A stretch of 64,000 bases of DNA from Microplitis mediator (taxonomy: Eukaryota; Arthropoda; Insecta; Hymenoptera; Braconidae), in the NCBI RefSeq assembly GCF_029852145.1, contig NC_079969.1:6076001-6140000 (forward strand), given 5' to 3'. Positions within the stretch are counted from its first letter, which is position 1. Every line of letters begins with the position of its first letter. Made by a program: the position numbers and the translations under genes. Shown here one piece after another: positions 1 to 11,200 of this stretch. A model generated the notes under the pieces. That model was not told where the DNA came from and made no database searches. It saw nothing but the letters and a program-made list of their open reading frames with translations.

Positions 1-803
1 TATCATTCCAAGATTGCTGGGGTTTAAAAATTACCCGCCCGTGAATTCTTGTAAGGTTCCTATTATTTTTTTTTTAGCATTTTCAAAACTATCTGTCACA
101 GTGTTAAACGCGCGATAATGGTCTGCCATTATTATTTTTCGTTGATAATAAAAATATATTTTGAAATTTCAAAACGGCAGACGTGGTCAAATGCATTTAA
201 AATTAACCAAAAATCAGAAGCTGTCTTACCTAAGCGCCCGCCGCGTCCACCACATTGGGCTTAGTGAGTCCCCGACTCATGTACGGTAGGTATAGGGGCC
301 TCAATGTACAAAAACCCAGGTCTGGTCAAATACATACAGGGAGCCGTTCACTGGCTCTTAGACCATATGTAAGATCTTATAGGAAACTTTGTAAGATTTT
401 GTACGTTCTTACAAGAAAAATACATGATGATAAAAGAGTCTTGTATGTACTCTACATTAATCTTGTATGATTAAGTCAGAATTCCAGATTCATGCAAAAA
501 TCTTACGAAAATAAAATAAGTCTTGTAAGATCTTATTTATTAATTTAATAATTTTATTCGATCCTGAAGCTCAGCTCCCTAAGGGCTATGATACATGAAA
601 GATACACTAATTTCTTGTATAGTATAATATAAGCAATCATTACAACTAATATTAAATAACACTCATAGAATAATTTTAAACGAGTTGAAATCAATGTTCA
701 TTCATAGACTCAATCAAAAAGATATATAACAAATACAAGAGAGATATAAAAATATATTTAAAAATGTTATAATTTTTAATTTATACACCACACATTTTAC
801 TTT
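1..803. other. AT-rich intergenic sequence with short palindromes
   Basis: No coding sequence is recognisable. Between about 355 and 535 the motif TAAGATCTTA and variants (TGTAAGATTTT, CTTACAAGA) recur in both orientations, so this part may be a small palindromic repeat; related TGTAAGA words recur near 1700-1750 and 2010-2060. The one short open frame here has no family resemblance. Confidence 0.4.
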
Positions 804-1067
804 TTATAAGTCAGTAGTTCTTTCAAAAAACAATGTATTACAAGCTGATCTAAACTCATTATACTTATTTAAAGCAACTATTTCCGATGGTAGTTGGTTC
901 CATACCCTAATAGCAGATAATAGAAATAAGTTCTCATAAGATACTGTTCTACAAAGTGGTTGATAAAAAACATCATTTTGTCTTATCGCACGACCATGAA
1001 TAGATAAAAGTATGCGGAAATTTTCTCGTAAAATTGTGTTATGATTAAAATGTAACATTTTACACAC
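804..1067 (-). pseudogene. Non-LTR retrotransposon relic (C-terminal tail of ORF2)
   Basis: An 87-codon open frame reads like the segment at the very end of many insect non-LTR reverse transcriptase ORFs. It has the 'R..N' series followed by 'FLLSAIRVWNQLPSEIV' and 'FRSACNTLFF', corresponding to the usual 'R.WN.LP.EI......F...L' ending. No upstream catalytic motifs are present, so this is a short 5'-truncated copy and not an active gene. A second relic of the same kind lies at 26790-27200. The class assignment rests on motif recognition only. Confidence 0.6.
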
Positions 1068-1084
1068 TACACAACAGGTTAAAA

Positions 1085-1650
1085 ATTACCGTGTACTTTA
1101 TACATGGTAATAAATATTTTGCGGATATCACTATGCCAGTATGGGCGTGAACGCCGTACTGTATGGTATCGAAGATTTTTATAGGTTATAAAATTGTATG
1201 CATAGATGATTCAACCATTGCGGGATTAGAAACATTGGCAATAGTTATCGCGGACGCCGCAATGTCAGTATGGCCGTCAGGCCCATACTGCGTTGCCGTA
1301 TCCACAATGCTTCTGGCAGATAAACCTAGTCTAACGACATCTATATAGTTTTGGTGGTGATACGATAGTATACATTGATTGACACGCCAGAAATTATGGC
1401 GGGAAAAACTAGTAGCATTGTGCCCTCGGCATTGTAGTATGGGTCTCAGAGCCATGCTGTTTCGCCGTGCCTGCTATGCATACGTGTGAGCAATACAATA
1501 GCTCTAGTACTATACAGTATAGTAAATAACGCCATACTTTTGGGACTCGTTACAATACTGTCTCGGAATATTTCACATACTATTCTAGTATCTGTCTCGA
1601 GACCATACCAGCATGGTGTTGAACGCCATGCATTTCTTACCGTGTAGTGT
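1085..1650. repeat. Palindrome-rich repeat (GTATGGCGTTCACGCC-type)
   Basis: The words CCAGTATGGGCGTGAACGCC, GTACTGTATGGTAT, GGCCGTCAGGCCCATACTG and CCATACCAGCATGGTGTTGA alternate in both orientations. The block begins near 'accgtgtac' and ends near 'taccgtgtag', which may be degenerate terminal inverted repeats. Short open frames on both strands are by-products of the repeats. No transposase is encoded. Confidence 0.5.
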
Positions 1651-3015
1651 CATCCAACCAAGTTGTATTTTATATGGAGTTATGTGGTCGTAACGATGTA
1701 ATTTACAAATATTGTAAGAGACATATTTGATGATGTAAGATTCTTGTAAATTTTTCATATCCATAATATTAGAATATTACACACCAAGGAAGGAAAATAG
1801 AACATTCCGATCCGTGTGTGTGATTGCCTACCTGAGCCAAAGGCTGTACCTAAAACTTTAAATTTCAGCCTCTGCTTGCGGGAAGATGGCGCATCCGCTA
1901 GTTTTTATTATTTGTTTTCTCATAAAAAATAAGAATTACTTTTTTCCTCCTATACAGGACAGGAATTTAAACTTTCAGCGCGGGTATGGTGAAAAATGAT
2001 TACATTGGGTTATGTAAGATTTTATAAAAGACCCCTATGATGTTATAGAATTTTTTAAAAAATCATACACAGAAGTGAGTATAAAATATGGAGTGATCAT
2101 GCCAAAAAATATATGATTATCAATAAAGCCATATATTAAAACCTTGAGAAAGATTAGTATAGTGCTGGCAAGTATTTGTAAATAAATTTTATAAAAATTT
2201 TCTACACAATATTTATATTTGGGGAACTTGTAGAAAAGCCACAGGAAGTCAAGGGAGATTTAGTCCACAGGTTGCAAATGTCGAGTTCCAAAGTAAGCAA
2301 GCAGTGAACAACGAAAGGTAGGTGAAATTCTACAGTTATTTTTCTTATCGGTTAACGGTGCAATACTTTTTTAACCAACACTCGAGAATCCTGTGTATTG
2401 ATAGCGTAGACGGTAATGAGCCAATCGGTTAATAGTTTTATAACATTTAAAGAAAATATTTACCATCAACGATAATTTGAATTTTATTTTAAAGTCGGAG
2501 AGCGTATCCTTTCAACTGTTGGTCGGGGTATAGGAATCGTAAGATAACTTGAGAGAATCTTGATAACCATTTCGTCCACAACTTGACGTAAACTTGCAGT
2601 TGAACGCTCACTTTTCTGCAACTCGTAGAGGGAAACTTATTGTGTGAATTGCCTTCACATTGGAGCTTCAGAATGTAGCCAATTTTTTGGGAAAGTTGAA
2701 GCTAATTTGTGGCTAATGGATAGTCAAATGTTACCTTTAATTTGATGGTACATTGATCGTAGCTGTTTCCCCGTAAGTTGCGTTGAAATCGTAGTTATCT
2801 GACGATTTCAGTCGCTAGTGCCTCAAACCAAGGGAATGATATTTTAGGGACAAAGATATCGCGCTTTTGGTTCAAGAATTAATTCAAATATTGTAATTTT
2901 GATGGAAGAAGAAATTTTCTTCAACTAAGATTGAAATACTTTCATGAAGAACTTTCTCGTTTTTGATGCAAGTGAACATTTCTCGGAAAAAATAAAAAAT
3001 TTTTTTTTCGAATCT
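1651..3015. other. Intergenic sequence, nothing recognised
   Basis: No open frame with family resemblance, RNA gene or clear repeat boundary was seen. Composition is slightly less AT-rich than the flanks. Confidence 0.4.
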
Positions 3016-3024
3016 AGGGTAGAA

Positions 3025-3145
3025 CCCTTGTTAAGAAAAATGATTTAATCCATGCTAAGTGTATATCTATATATTAGTCAATTCGAATTGTTTTAAATCA
3101 TTTCAAATCGTTTTGAATAATTTCAAATCATTTTTTTTAAACAGG
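3025..3145. mobile_element. MITE family F, copy inside the left end of E
   Basis: This ~120-bp palindromic element starts CCCTTGTTAAGAAAAATGAT and ends ATCATTTTTTTTAAACAGG, imperfect inverted repeats. The core 'TTTAAATCATTTCAAATC' is shared with 37500-37612 and 50640-50752. Its insertion interrupts GGGTAGAA|GTACC of family E, with a short GAA present on both sides. Confidence 0.65.
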
Positions 3146-3353
3146 AAAGTACCATTTGTGGCTACTGCTCCATTTTTAGACATTCGACATTTTATTTTAA
3201 TTCATGAAAAAGTGTTTAAAAAAAATTTCATTCTAATACAGTAAAAAATGTGTTTGAACTAATTAAAAAAATTAATCATGTCATTGCGTATCTTACAAAT
3301 TATTTTATTTTAAATTTATAAGTGGCCAAAACTGGCACTAAAGTGGCCAAAAT

Positions 3354-4561
3354 CCCTGATTAAACAACTGAATTCGATCTAATTAAACAGAATTAAATTT
3401 TTAATTCTATTTAATTCAGATAAATTCTGTTAATTCGGTATCTAACTTAAAAATGAAGTCTGTCTAATTCGGCAGGAAATCCAGAATTTGTCTAAATTAA
3501 AACGAATTTAAATAATTCTATTCGGTTTAATTCTGAGCAATTCGAAAATAATTCTCCAATTTCTGGTTCTGAATCCAAATTAAACTGAATTAAAACGAAT
3601 TTGAAATTGTTAAATCGGTTTTATTCTGTTTAATTCAAATTCAAATTTTCAATTTAGTTCTCTCTTAAAATGAACCAGTGAAATTTCACTGATTTTCCAG
3701 TGAAATCCACTGATTCTCCAGTGAAATCCACTGGTTCAACCAGTGAACCGAGCGTTCACTGGTTTAACCAGTGAAATTCACTGATTCAACCAGTGGAATA
3801 AGATGATCGCTTGGCTCACTGGTTGAACCAGTGAGTTTCACTGGTTCAACCAGTAAAATTCACTGGTTAAACCAGTGATACGCCGGTGTACTACATAAAT
3901 ATAAACACAATAGGTTAGATTAATTTTATTTTATTATAAACGTTTACTTATAAACAAAGTGAAGTCAAACAAAAAGAGTCTTAATAACAATTATATTTAA
4001 TTAAAAATTATTTAGTAATAAAATAAATAATATTTATTAAGATTTATAAATATTTAATTTGTTTCCATTTTCAATGGGCTTTTTATATTGTTCAATTTTA
4101 AAATTATGTCATTCATTTTTGAGGTTAGCTCCAAGCTATTGAAATTACTCCAAAGTTATTTATTTTTAAACTCTGTAAAAATTGTGTCATATAATTATTA
4201 TTGTTATATAAAAGTTAGTTAAAATATTACATGAAGATAATCAATAAATATTACTTATTTATTGACATAATAAAACACTTAAATATACTCATGTACAGAA
4301 TGCTGCTGTACCCGCGCGCTTACATATTTTTAGTTCACTGGTTGAAACCAGTGAGCGCGACGTTCACTGATTCAACCAGTGAAATTCACTGGTTCAAACA
4401 GTGAACTTTTAGTCACTGGTTAAACCAGTGAACTTCACTGGTTGAATCAGTGGAATTTCACTGGTTCATTTTAAGAGAGTTGAATTCTGTTTTGCAGAAT
4501 TCGACAGAATATAACAGAATTAAAATTTTTAATTCGGTCGAGTTCAGTTGTTTAATCTGGG
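3354..4561. mobile_element. MITE family D, copy 1, split by family A
   Basis: The terminal repeats are CCCTGATTAAACAACTGAAT and its near-complement at the right end. Other copies at 5898-6284 and 48804-49190 are about 385 bp long and have no insertion at the A position. The interior is built from AATTCGGTTTAATTCTG-like words in both orientations and is non-coding. Confidence 0.8.
3660..4479. mobile_element. MITE family A, long copy (CACTGGTT palindromes)
   Basis: The termini CTCTCTTAAAATGAACCAGT and the exact complement CATTTTAAGAGAG are flanked by TT at 3658-3659 and 4480-4481. Both sides carry runs of ACTGGTTCAACCAGTGAA palindromes around an AT-rich centre. A 160-bp relative with the same termini lies at 33608-33768 and is flanked by TA. 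Comparison with the uninterrupted family D copies shows directly where it inserted. Confidence 0.8.
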
Positions 4562-4578
4562 AAAGCTACTTCTACCCT

Positions 4579-5761
4579 ATATCTCACCGAAATTATAACT
4601 ACGCTGTCTTCTTTTCAACCATTAATGTATTCCTTTTCAATCACCTCATTAAACTGTAATACAGCTATGACAGTTAAGAACCATTAGACACATTGAAAAA
4701 ATGTCAAAGAGAGAGGGACTGCCGGTAATATCTCAAACAAATTAACTCCTTTTGAGAATGCCCCGTCCATTTGAAGTGTACTTCTAATAGATTACTCAAT
4801 TCTTATTTTCTTTTCATCATAAATTTATTAATTCTTTTCATATTAATTTAGTATCCGTACTGCTGGTGGCCTCGGATCTGAATGCTTATTTAAATAAATA
4901 AATAGATAACTATAATTCTACTGAATAATTGTCATCTAGGGAATCCATAATGGATTTATAATAGTCACTATTCTTGATTGTCATTTATATCATTCAACAT
5001 AAATACATGAATGAAAAAACTTCATATGATAATCAATAGAAAAAATAGAAAAAAAATAAAAAAAAAAAATACAGATATATATTAAACTTCAATGTTGCGT
5101 CAGATGATTGAATTAAATAAAAATAATAAAAATTTATTTATAAAGAAAATTTATCAATAAATGCGGCTAACTAGGATAACACGAAAAAAAAAAAATAATA
5201 ACGATTGAGGTTAACTTCATACATTCTAACACTTCTAGTTTGTAATCAGTATTTTACTATCATTCACATCTATTTGTGAGGTTGTTAGCAGAATTTATAT
5301 AAATAAATAAATTAATTAATTCCTCAGTTCGTATTTAGAGGTAATAAATCTAATACTTGCTTGAATGTACACTCCATATAATTAAAATCAATTGTAACCT
5401 ATATATTTAAGAACATAAATAACAGAGAGAGACAGAGTGAGATGAAAATACTAAGAAAATATATGGGAGGTGGTATCGAAACGGAATACTCTACTGAGAT
5501 AAATTGCCTCAAAAAATTTCTGAAAGTTTATTTTTGTATTGATTGGAGGCTAACCAGATCGTCAATGTTGAATAGATTACATTTAATTAGTAGAGTAGAG
5601 CTCTTATTTTTAATTAGAAATTATTAATTAATTTAGGACAGCGTATGTTTCGAGGACTTTAGTCGAAATTTTAAGCTTTCCCTTGTTTGTACAAAAAAAT
5701 TAATACTCTTTCCATTTTCGTATATTCTATTCCTCTGTAAAAAATTTTCGGTGTCAAAATG
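4579..5761. other. Intergenic sequence, nothing recognised
   Basis: AT-rich sequence with poly-A and poly-T runs and no gene-like open frame. No repeat boundary was identified. Confidence 0.4.
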
Positions 5762-5897
5762 GTCCCCGACGACTTTACACGCCCTGGCCGTTCCAAATTA
5801 CGGTATTCGGAAGAATTCCGGTAAATTACGGCATTTTTCGGTGAAATATGGTAATTTGGGTAGACGTACGACATTTGAAGGCAAAAGTACGGTATTT
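5762..5897. mobile_element. MITE family C fragment (TTACGGTAAATTACCG palindromes)
   Basis: The block begins GTCCCCGACGACTTTACACG and continues with AAATTACGG, GGTAAATTACGGC and related words. It matches one end of the copies at 44340-44639 and 48195-48490. It stops where a family D element (5898-6284) begins, so it is either truncated or split by that insertion. Confidence 0.6.
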
Positions 5898-6284
5898 TCC
5901 TTGATTAAACAACTGAATTCAATCGAATTAAACAGAATTAAATTTTTAATTCTATTTGATTCAGATAAATTTTGTTACTTCGGTACCTAACTTAAAAATG
6001 AATTCTATCTAATTCGGCAGGAAAACCAGAATTTGTCCAAATTAAAACGAATTTAAATAATTCTATTCGGTTTAATTCTGATTAATTCGAAAATAATTCT
6101 CCAATTTCTGATTCTGAATCCGAATTAAACTGAATTAAAACGAATTTCAAATTTTTAAATCGGTTTTATTCTGTTTAATTCAAATTCAAATTTTCAATTC
6201 AATTGAATTCTGTTTTGCAAAATTCGACAGAATATAACAGAATTAAAATTTTTAATTCGGTCGAGTTCAGTTGTTTAATCAGGG
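5898..6284. mobile_element. MITE family D, copy 2 (uninterrupted)
   Basis: The copy runs from CCTTGATTAAACAACTGAAT to TTTAATCAGGG and is about 385 bp long. It is collinear with copy 1 except that it has no family A insertion, so it serves as the empty-site reference for that event. Confidence 0.8.
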
Positions 6285-7499
6285 AATTTACGTGTAACTT
6301 TCATACCGACAGAGAAAATTGAGCACCAAATTATTCACACCACACTGCGGACTCAATATTTTTTATAGTGAAGTACCATAGACAACATTCTTATGTTATT
6401 ATATATAATGACTATAGAAATTTTTGCTATGTCAACCTATAAACTATATTTATACACATATAAATCTCACGGTAATAAATTTACTTTTAATTTTAAATGC
6501 GTAGGAATTTATTCTAAATAACATAACTAAAGTTCTAGGGCTGTAATCCAGTCTTCATTTATTAAAACATTTAATGAGTAACTCCGATAAAATATAATAA
6601 AACTGAAATACTTAACAAGCTTGATAAACTTCATACTTTAAATACCCGATAAAACGATCGGACAAAATTACATAACCAATGTCAAGGCTGTATAATAATG
6701 CAGAGCTTAGTTTTTTATTTTTTTACATACATAATGTATCTAATAACATACTAACCTAATTGTAATTTATTAATTTTTTTTTACTGTTACTCCCTTTGTA
6801 AAATAAACATATATTCATTCGAACGGATAAAATAAAACAATTAATCATATTATATCTGCGCATTTAATACGTCTTCAAATAGTAGTGCGCAATTTCGCAA
6901 ACGAAACATTAAAGTTACAGTGTTGTAGTTTCCACAGCAACTATAACAGTTTCAAATAAGACATCTTTCAGTCTTCCATAGTAAAACAAATTTCTTAGAA
7001 ATCTAAAAATAACGATCCTACACTAATATTTTGTATAAATCATTGAAATTTTATCAAATAAGTCCACTTAAGTGTGTCCACTTAATTAACTCTTACCCGT
7101 TTTAAGGGGAAATTAATAAATGAATTTTTTTTTTATTGATTATACGTAAAAAATTCCGTAGATCACGAAAATAATAATAAAAAAGCTCAACTCGGCTGCG
7201 TTTTTTAAATAAATAATAAAATAACAATAGGGATTTACGAGACACCGTGTATTTTTATTAATAGCGCCCTCTAGCTGTAGCCTTCTGTAGCTCTGTTACC
7301 GACAGCGTACCTAAATGTAAACAACTTATTATTTTTTTTTTAATTAATTTTTTTCGCGAACATAATAAACCCCGGGAGATTGGTTTTTGACTTTTCTTAT
7401 TCAGAATTTATCGCCCTTTAATTTAATACCCGTCATTATAAGGCTTTACATTAATAGATAAAAGTTTCTCAATGAAAATACACTAGAGAATTCCCTACA
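6285..7499. other. Intergenic sequence, nothing recognised
   Basis: AT-rich sequence with short T runs. No gene, RNA or bounded repeat could be supported. Confidence 0.4.
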
Positions 7500-7740
7500 G
7501 TTGCTTCGAATATTATTATTACTTTTATTATTTATTCATCCAGATCAGTATAGTAGTGATCTTGATATTTTTCTGCCGAATAGTGGGCTCGAACCGTCGA
7601 CCTTCGGCGCACAAGATGTATAATCCCCGAGCTTTGGTCCGCGCGGCCACCTCACGCATTCAAATTTAGGAAGTTATTCTTGTATTTAAGCGACATACCT
7701 ACAAGCGTTTAATATTACAGTCATACTATAAAAATTACTG
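7500..7740 (-). repeat. Dispersed repeat with tRNA-like promoter boxes, copy 1
   Basis: On the minus strand this matches 30345-30560 over about 200 bp. The shared part holds an A-box-like GTGGCCGCGCGGAC and a B-box-like GGTTCGAGCCC, about 60 bp apart as in a class II tRNA with an extended variable region, followed by 'TTCGGCAGAAAAATATCAAG' and a tail of TAA/AATA units. The acceptor arms do not pair, so this looks like a SINE or tRNA-derived repeat, not a working tRNA gene. Confidence 0.6.
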
Positions 7741-8247
7741 AAAAAAAATTTTAGGGCACTTAAAATTGTGCGAAAATAATGATGGTTGTAAATGACAGTT
7801 AAAGACATATTTGGAACACAATATTTTTTTTCAAATTTTCGGGGTGGTCCGTTTTGCCCACCCTTCTTCCATATGCAAATAAATACAAACAATTATGATA
7901 TAACAGTTATATTAACATAATCTTATTTAATATAGTTACAAAATATAATAACACCCAATTAATGATAAAGAATTGTATTCCATAGAACATAATATTAACT
8001 TAAAGAAGAAAATGTATTTGTAAGTTTAAAACCTTAGAAATACTCTACGTAACATAAAACTTTGTGGCTTCACTACATAAAACGCTGTCGTTCAATATCA
8101 AGGTTCACATTTTAACTTAAATTCTCTCATATTAATGTTCAAAAATTGAATTCTATATTTACGGAAGCAAAAAATTTATAAAGTTTTTGTATTAGATTTT
8201 TAGTTAAAAATTATAAACTTAATAATATTGATCATAAAATACTTAAT
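7741..8247. other. Upstream region of the receptor-like gene
   Basis: AT-rich sequence before the start codon at 8248. No TATA box or other promoter element could be picked out with confidence. Confidence 0.3.
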
Positions 8248-11200
8248 ATGAAAAAATCAAGTGTATGTTTATTACTGCTAGGTATATTAGGGGCTTGTAT
8301 TTGTGGTGGACGTACAAGTGAATGTAATGGTAATGCTAAAATATCATTATTAACAAGCATACATGACGATTCAACATGTACTATGACATCAAGTAGAGGT
8401 GTGATAATGTCTGAGGCTGCTAAAATGTTCATCGAAACGCACAATAGTAAAAATAATAATTTAAAAATAGGTTTGAATATTTTTATTTATTTATTATTAT
8501 TATTTTTATAAATTTTGGGGATAATTATTTAGTTATTTACTTTTAGATTTAAATGTTTTGGATACTTGTGGAACCGTTACGGGCTCAACGACTGCTGCAA
8601 TGAAAGCGCTTTCGTCAAATAGTTGTCTTCACCCACCGTATTATTTAGGTAATGTTATATGTTATTTATTAATACACTTACTCATTTTAATGATAAGTAA
8701 AGGCAGTTTATCGCAAAATATTATTGAGAAATCTGGAAGAATACGATAAATTGGTTAAGAATAATAATCATTTAGACCGCATTGAAAAAAAGTGATAGGT
8801 CCTTAGTTACTTGAGCTCAGACAGATCATCTTTTATAGGGATGAGTTCGGTGAGTCCTTATCTTCTAACTGTGAATGGCGACCATTTTAACAGTAACCAA
8901 TCACATGTTCCATGTACTGCGTAACACAGGACTGGTTAATGTTTAAAAAGTAATAGTACGTGTTAAGCAATGACTCACACAAAGAGAAAAATATTTTCAA
9001 AGTAGGGGAGACCGGGTATAGCTGTCTTACGGGTTGGTTGTCAGTGATCATAAAAGAAAACTTAATGAACGAAATACGAACAGTGATCGCCATCAATGAC
9101 TGTTGTGACAACTAACCCGTGAGACCATACCCGGTACACGTGATAAACTCATCTTACCTAATGATTCGTCATGTAACCAATTCCGCTGTGCAGAGTTTCT
9201 TCATAGTGGATCGTCAAAATGACGATCGTATCCTTATTTTAGGCGTTGCGCCTATTGCGCAAACTTCGTAATTTAGGCAACTGAGAACGATCCATCGTAT
9301 AACTATTTGTCGTATTTTTAAATTAAATAAGTGAATACTTATCCTAAACCAAATACATACCATTATTTTAACGATACTGTAGACTATTGAATGAACTTGT
9401 GGGTATTCATAAAGATCCTATCAAAAGAATCCATTCGGGAATCCAGCCTAGATTCCTAAATTGGTTTCCACATGGCGTTTTCGGATGGATTCCCGTATGG
9501 TTTCCTATGTCAAGTTTCTACATGGGAATCCAGATACCCACCGGATCCTATATAAATTCTTACATAAACCCATACTTTTTTATATGGATTGCTATGGGTT
9601 CCCATGCAGTCCCACGTGGATTTGTTTGATAGGGTGAGGTGACCGAATTGTTATTCTGATAATACGTCCTTAGAAGATACATGGGTTGGTCATTCTAACA
9701 ATATTGTTAGCGATATTGTCAGCGCGAAAGCGCTGAGGGTGCTTTATGATCGCTCTAAATTTTTTGACTCATTCACTCACGTTAAATTATCGCTAGACCT
9801 TTTCGATTACACTAAAAAATTGGTCAAATTTTATACCTACATAAAGACAATTTATTAAAGAATAATTTCGACCCAAGACTAAGACGATTAATTATTCCAT
9901 TAATTGAATATCAATTATTTTAATCCCAGTGACTCGAGTTGTCAATTGTCGTGTATGAAACTTAGTAAATCAAATAACTCTCGATACACACAATTAATCG
10001 GCCTAACCTTTTTTTTATGATCTTTGTATTTTTGAACTCAAGAACCCTATTGAAAATTACTGTCTAAATCCTTTTAGTTTGATTATAATTAATTGAAAAC
10101 TCAAAACTGATTATTCACGAAAAGTTTAGCGGCCATTTTTTATTTTTACTATTGTTATTATTACACAAGTAAATTTTTTTTTCTTTTTTTCTCCTCATCA
10201 ACTACTGGCAGCTGTACTATCGTAAAACATTAGGATTGAAAAAAAAAGCGATATCTACAACAAAAATGCGGGATATTTAGAAAAAATTTAAATAAAAAAA
10301 AAATTAAACTGGAATTAAGAAATAAAAAAATCAAATTAATAATTTAAAAGTTGAATAAAAAAATTAATAATAATAAAAAAAAAATAAAAGTAATGATTAA
10401 AAATAAAATGAGCGATTGAGGTGTGCAATTTTGGATTTACCAACATTTATTTTTCTCTCCGCGCACTACATTTTTCGTCGATTACTGCGCAGAACAGCAA
10501 CCAGTACTATCTATTTTTTCCCGTGTAAATTTAATCCAACGAACGAACGTTAAAGTAAAAAATGGTCGACTTTGTGCGATTTCGAAAACAGTCACTTAAT
10601 TTAAATTTATAATAAATTACAAAATACTTCGATACGCCATACTCTAACATATTTAGATTCACAAGTAATTATTTATTAATGATAATTTTTTTATTTAAAT
10701 TGTTTTCTAAAAAAATTATAAAACCGTAACTATCAGTTAAAGTGAGCGACTAATAGTACCGATCAAGTTTAGGGGGTTTTACCTTATAAATCATGTTACG
10801 CAATTTAAAAGGTCTAGCGATTTTTTTTTTTCGCTTTTTTTTAAATAGCTTACCTAGTTTCTCTCATGATAGCAGTGCATACTCATAATACTAATGATCG
10901 AAAGCTATAAATTGTTGTACGACGTATTTTTTATAGAGTAATAATTGTTTTTTGCATAAATTACCTACAAAGTTGTTAAGAAAATCACTAGACATCAATT
11001 TATAAACCAATCATTTAAATATAAATTGATTCATATACATAAGTTAATATAAGCAAAGCTTGTTTCATATATATTCTTCTGATTGGGCCAGTAAAATTAA
11101 ATAAAAATGAAACTAGTTTTAAGTTATATATTCAATATTCATTAACTAGACAATAGTAATTAAATACATAAAATATTATATACTTGTCACATTAATTATG

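Larger units (their letters stand above)
3016..4578. mobile_element. MITE family E, copy 1 (carries three other MITEs)
   Basis: The ends are GGGTAGAA at 3017 and its complement TTCTACCC at 4571-4577, each next to TA, matching the intact copy at 34201-34430. The interior after removal of insertions matches that copy in inverted orientation, including 'CCAGTTTTGG', 'AATAATTTGTAA' and 'CAATGACAT'. The left terminal repeat is split by family F (3025-3145) and the right one by family D (3354-4561), which is itself split by family A (3660-4479). The element is non-coding; the empty length would be about 230 bp. Confidence 0.75.

Noticed and set aside
8232..8444. Minus-strand frame opposite the signal-peptide exon
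   Set aside because: Shadow of receptor-like exon 1.
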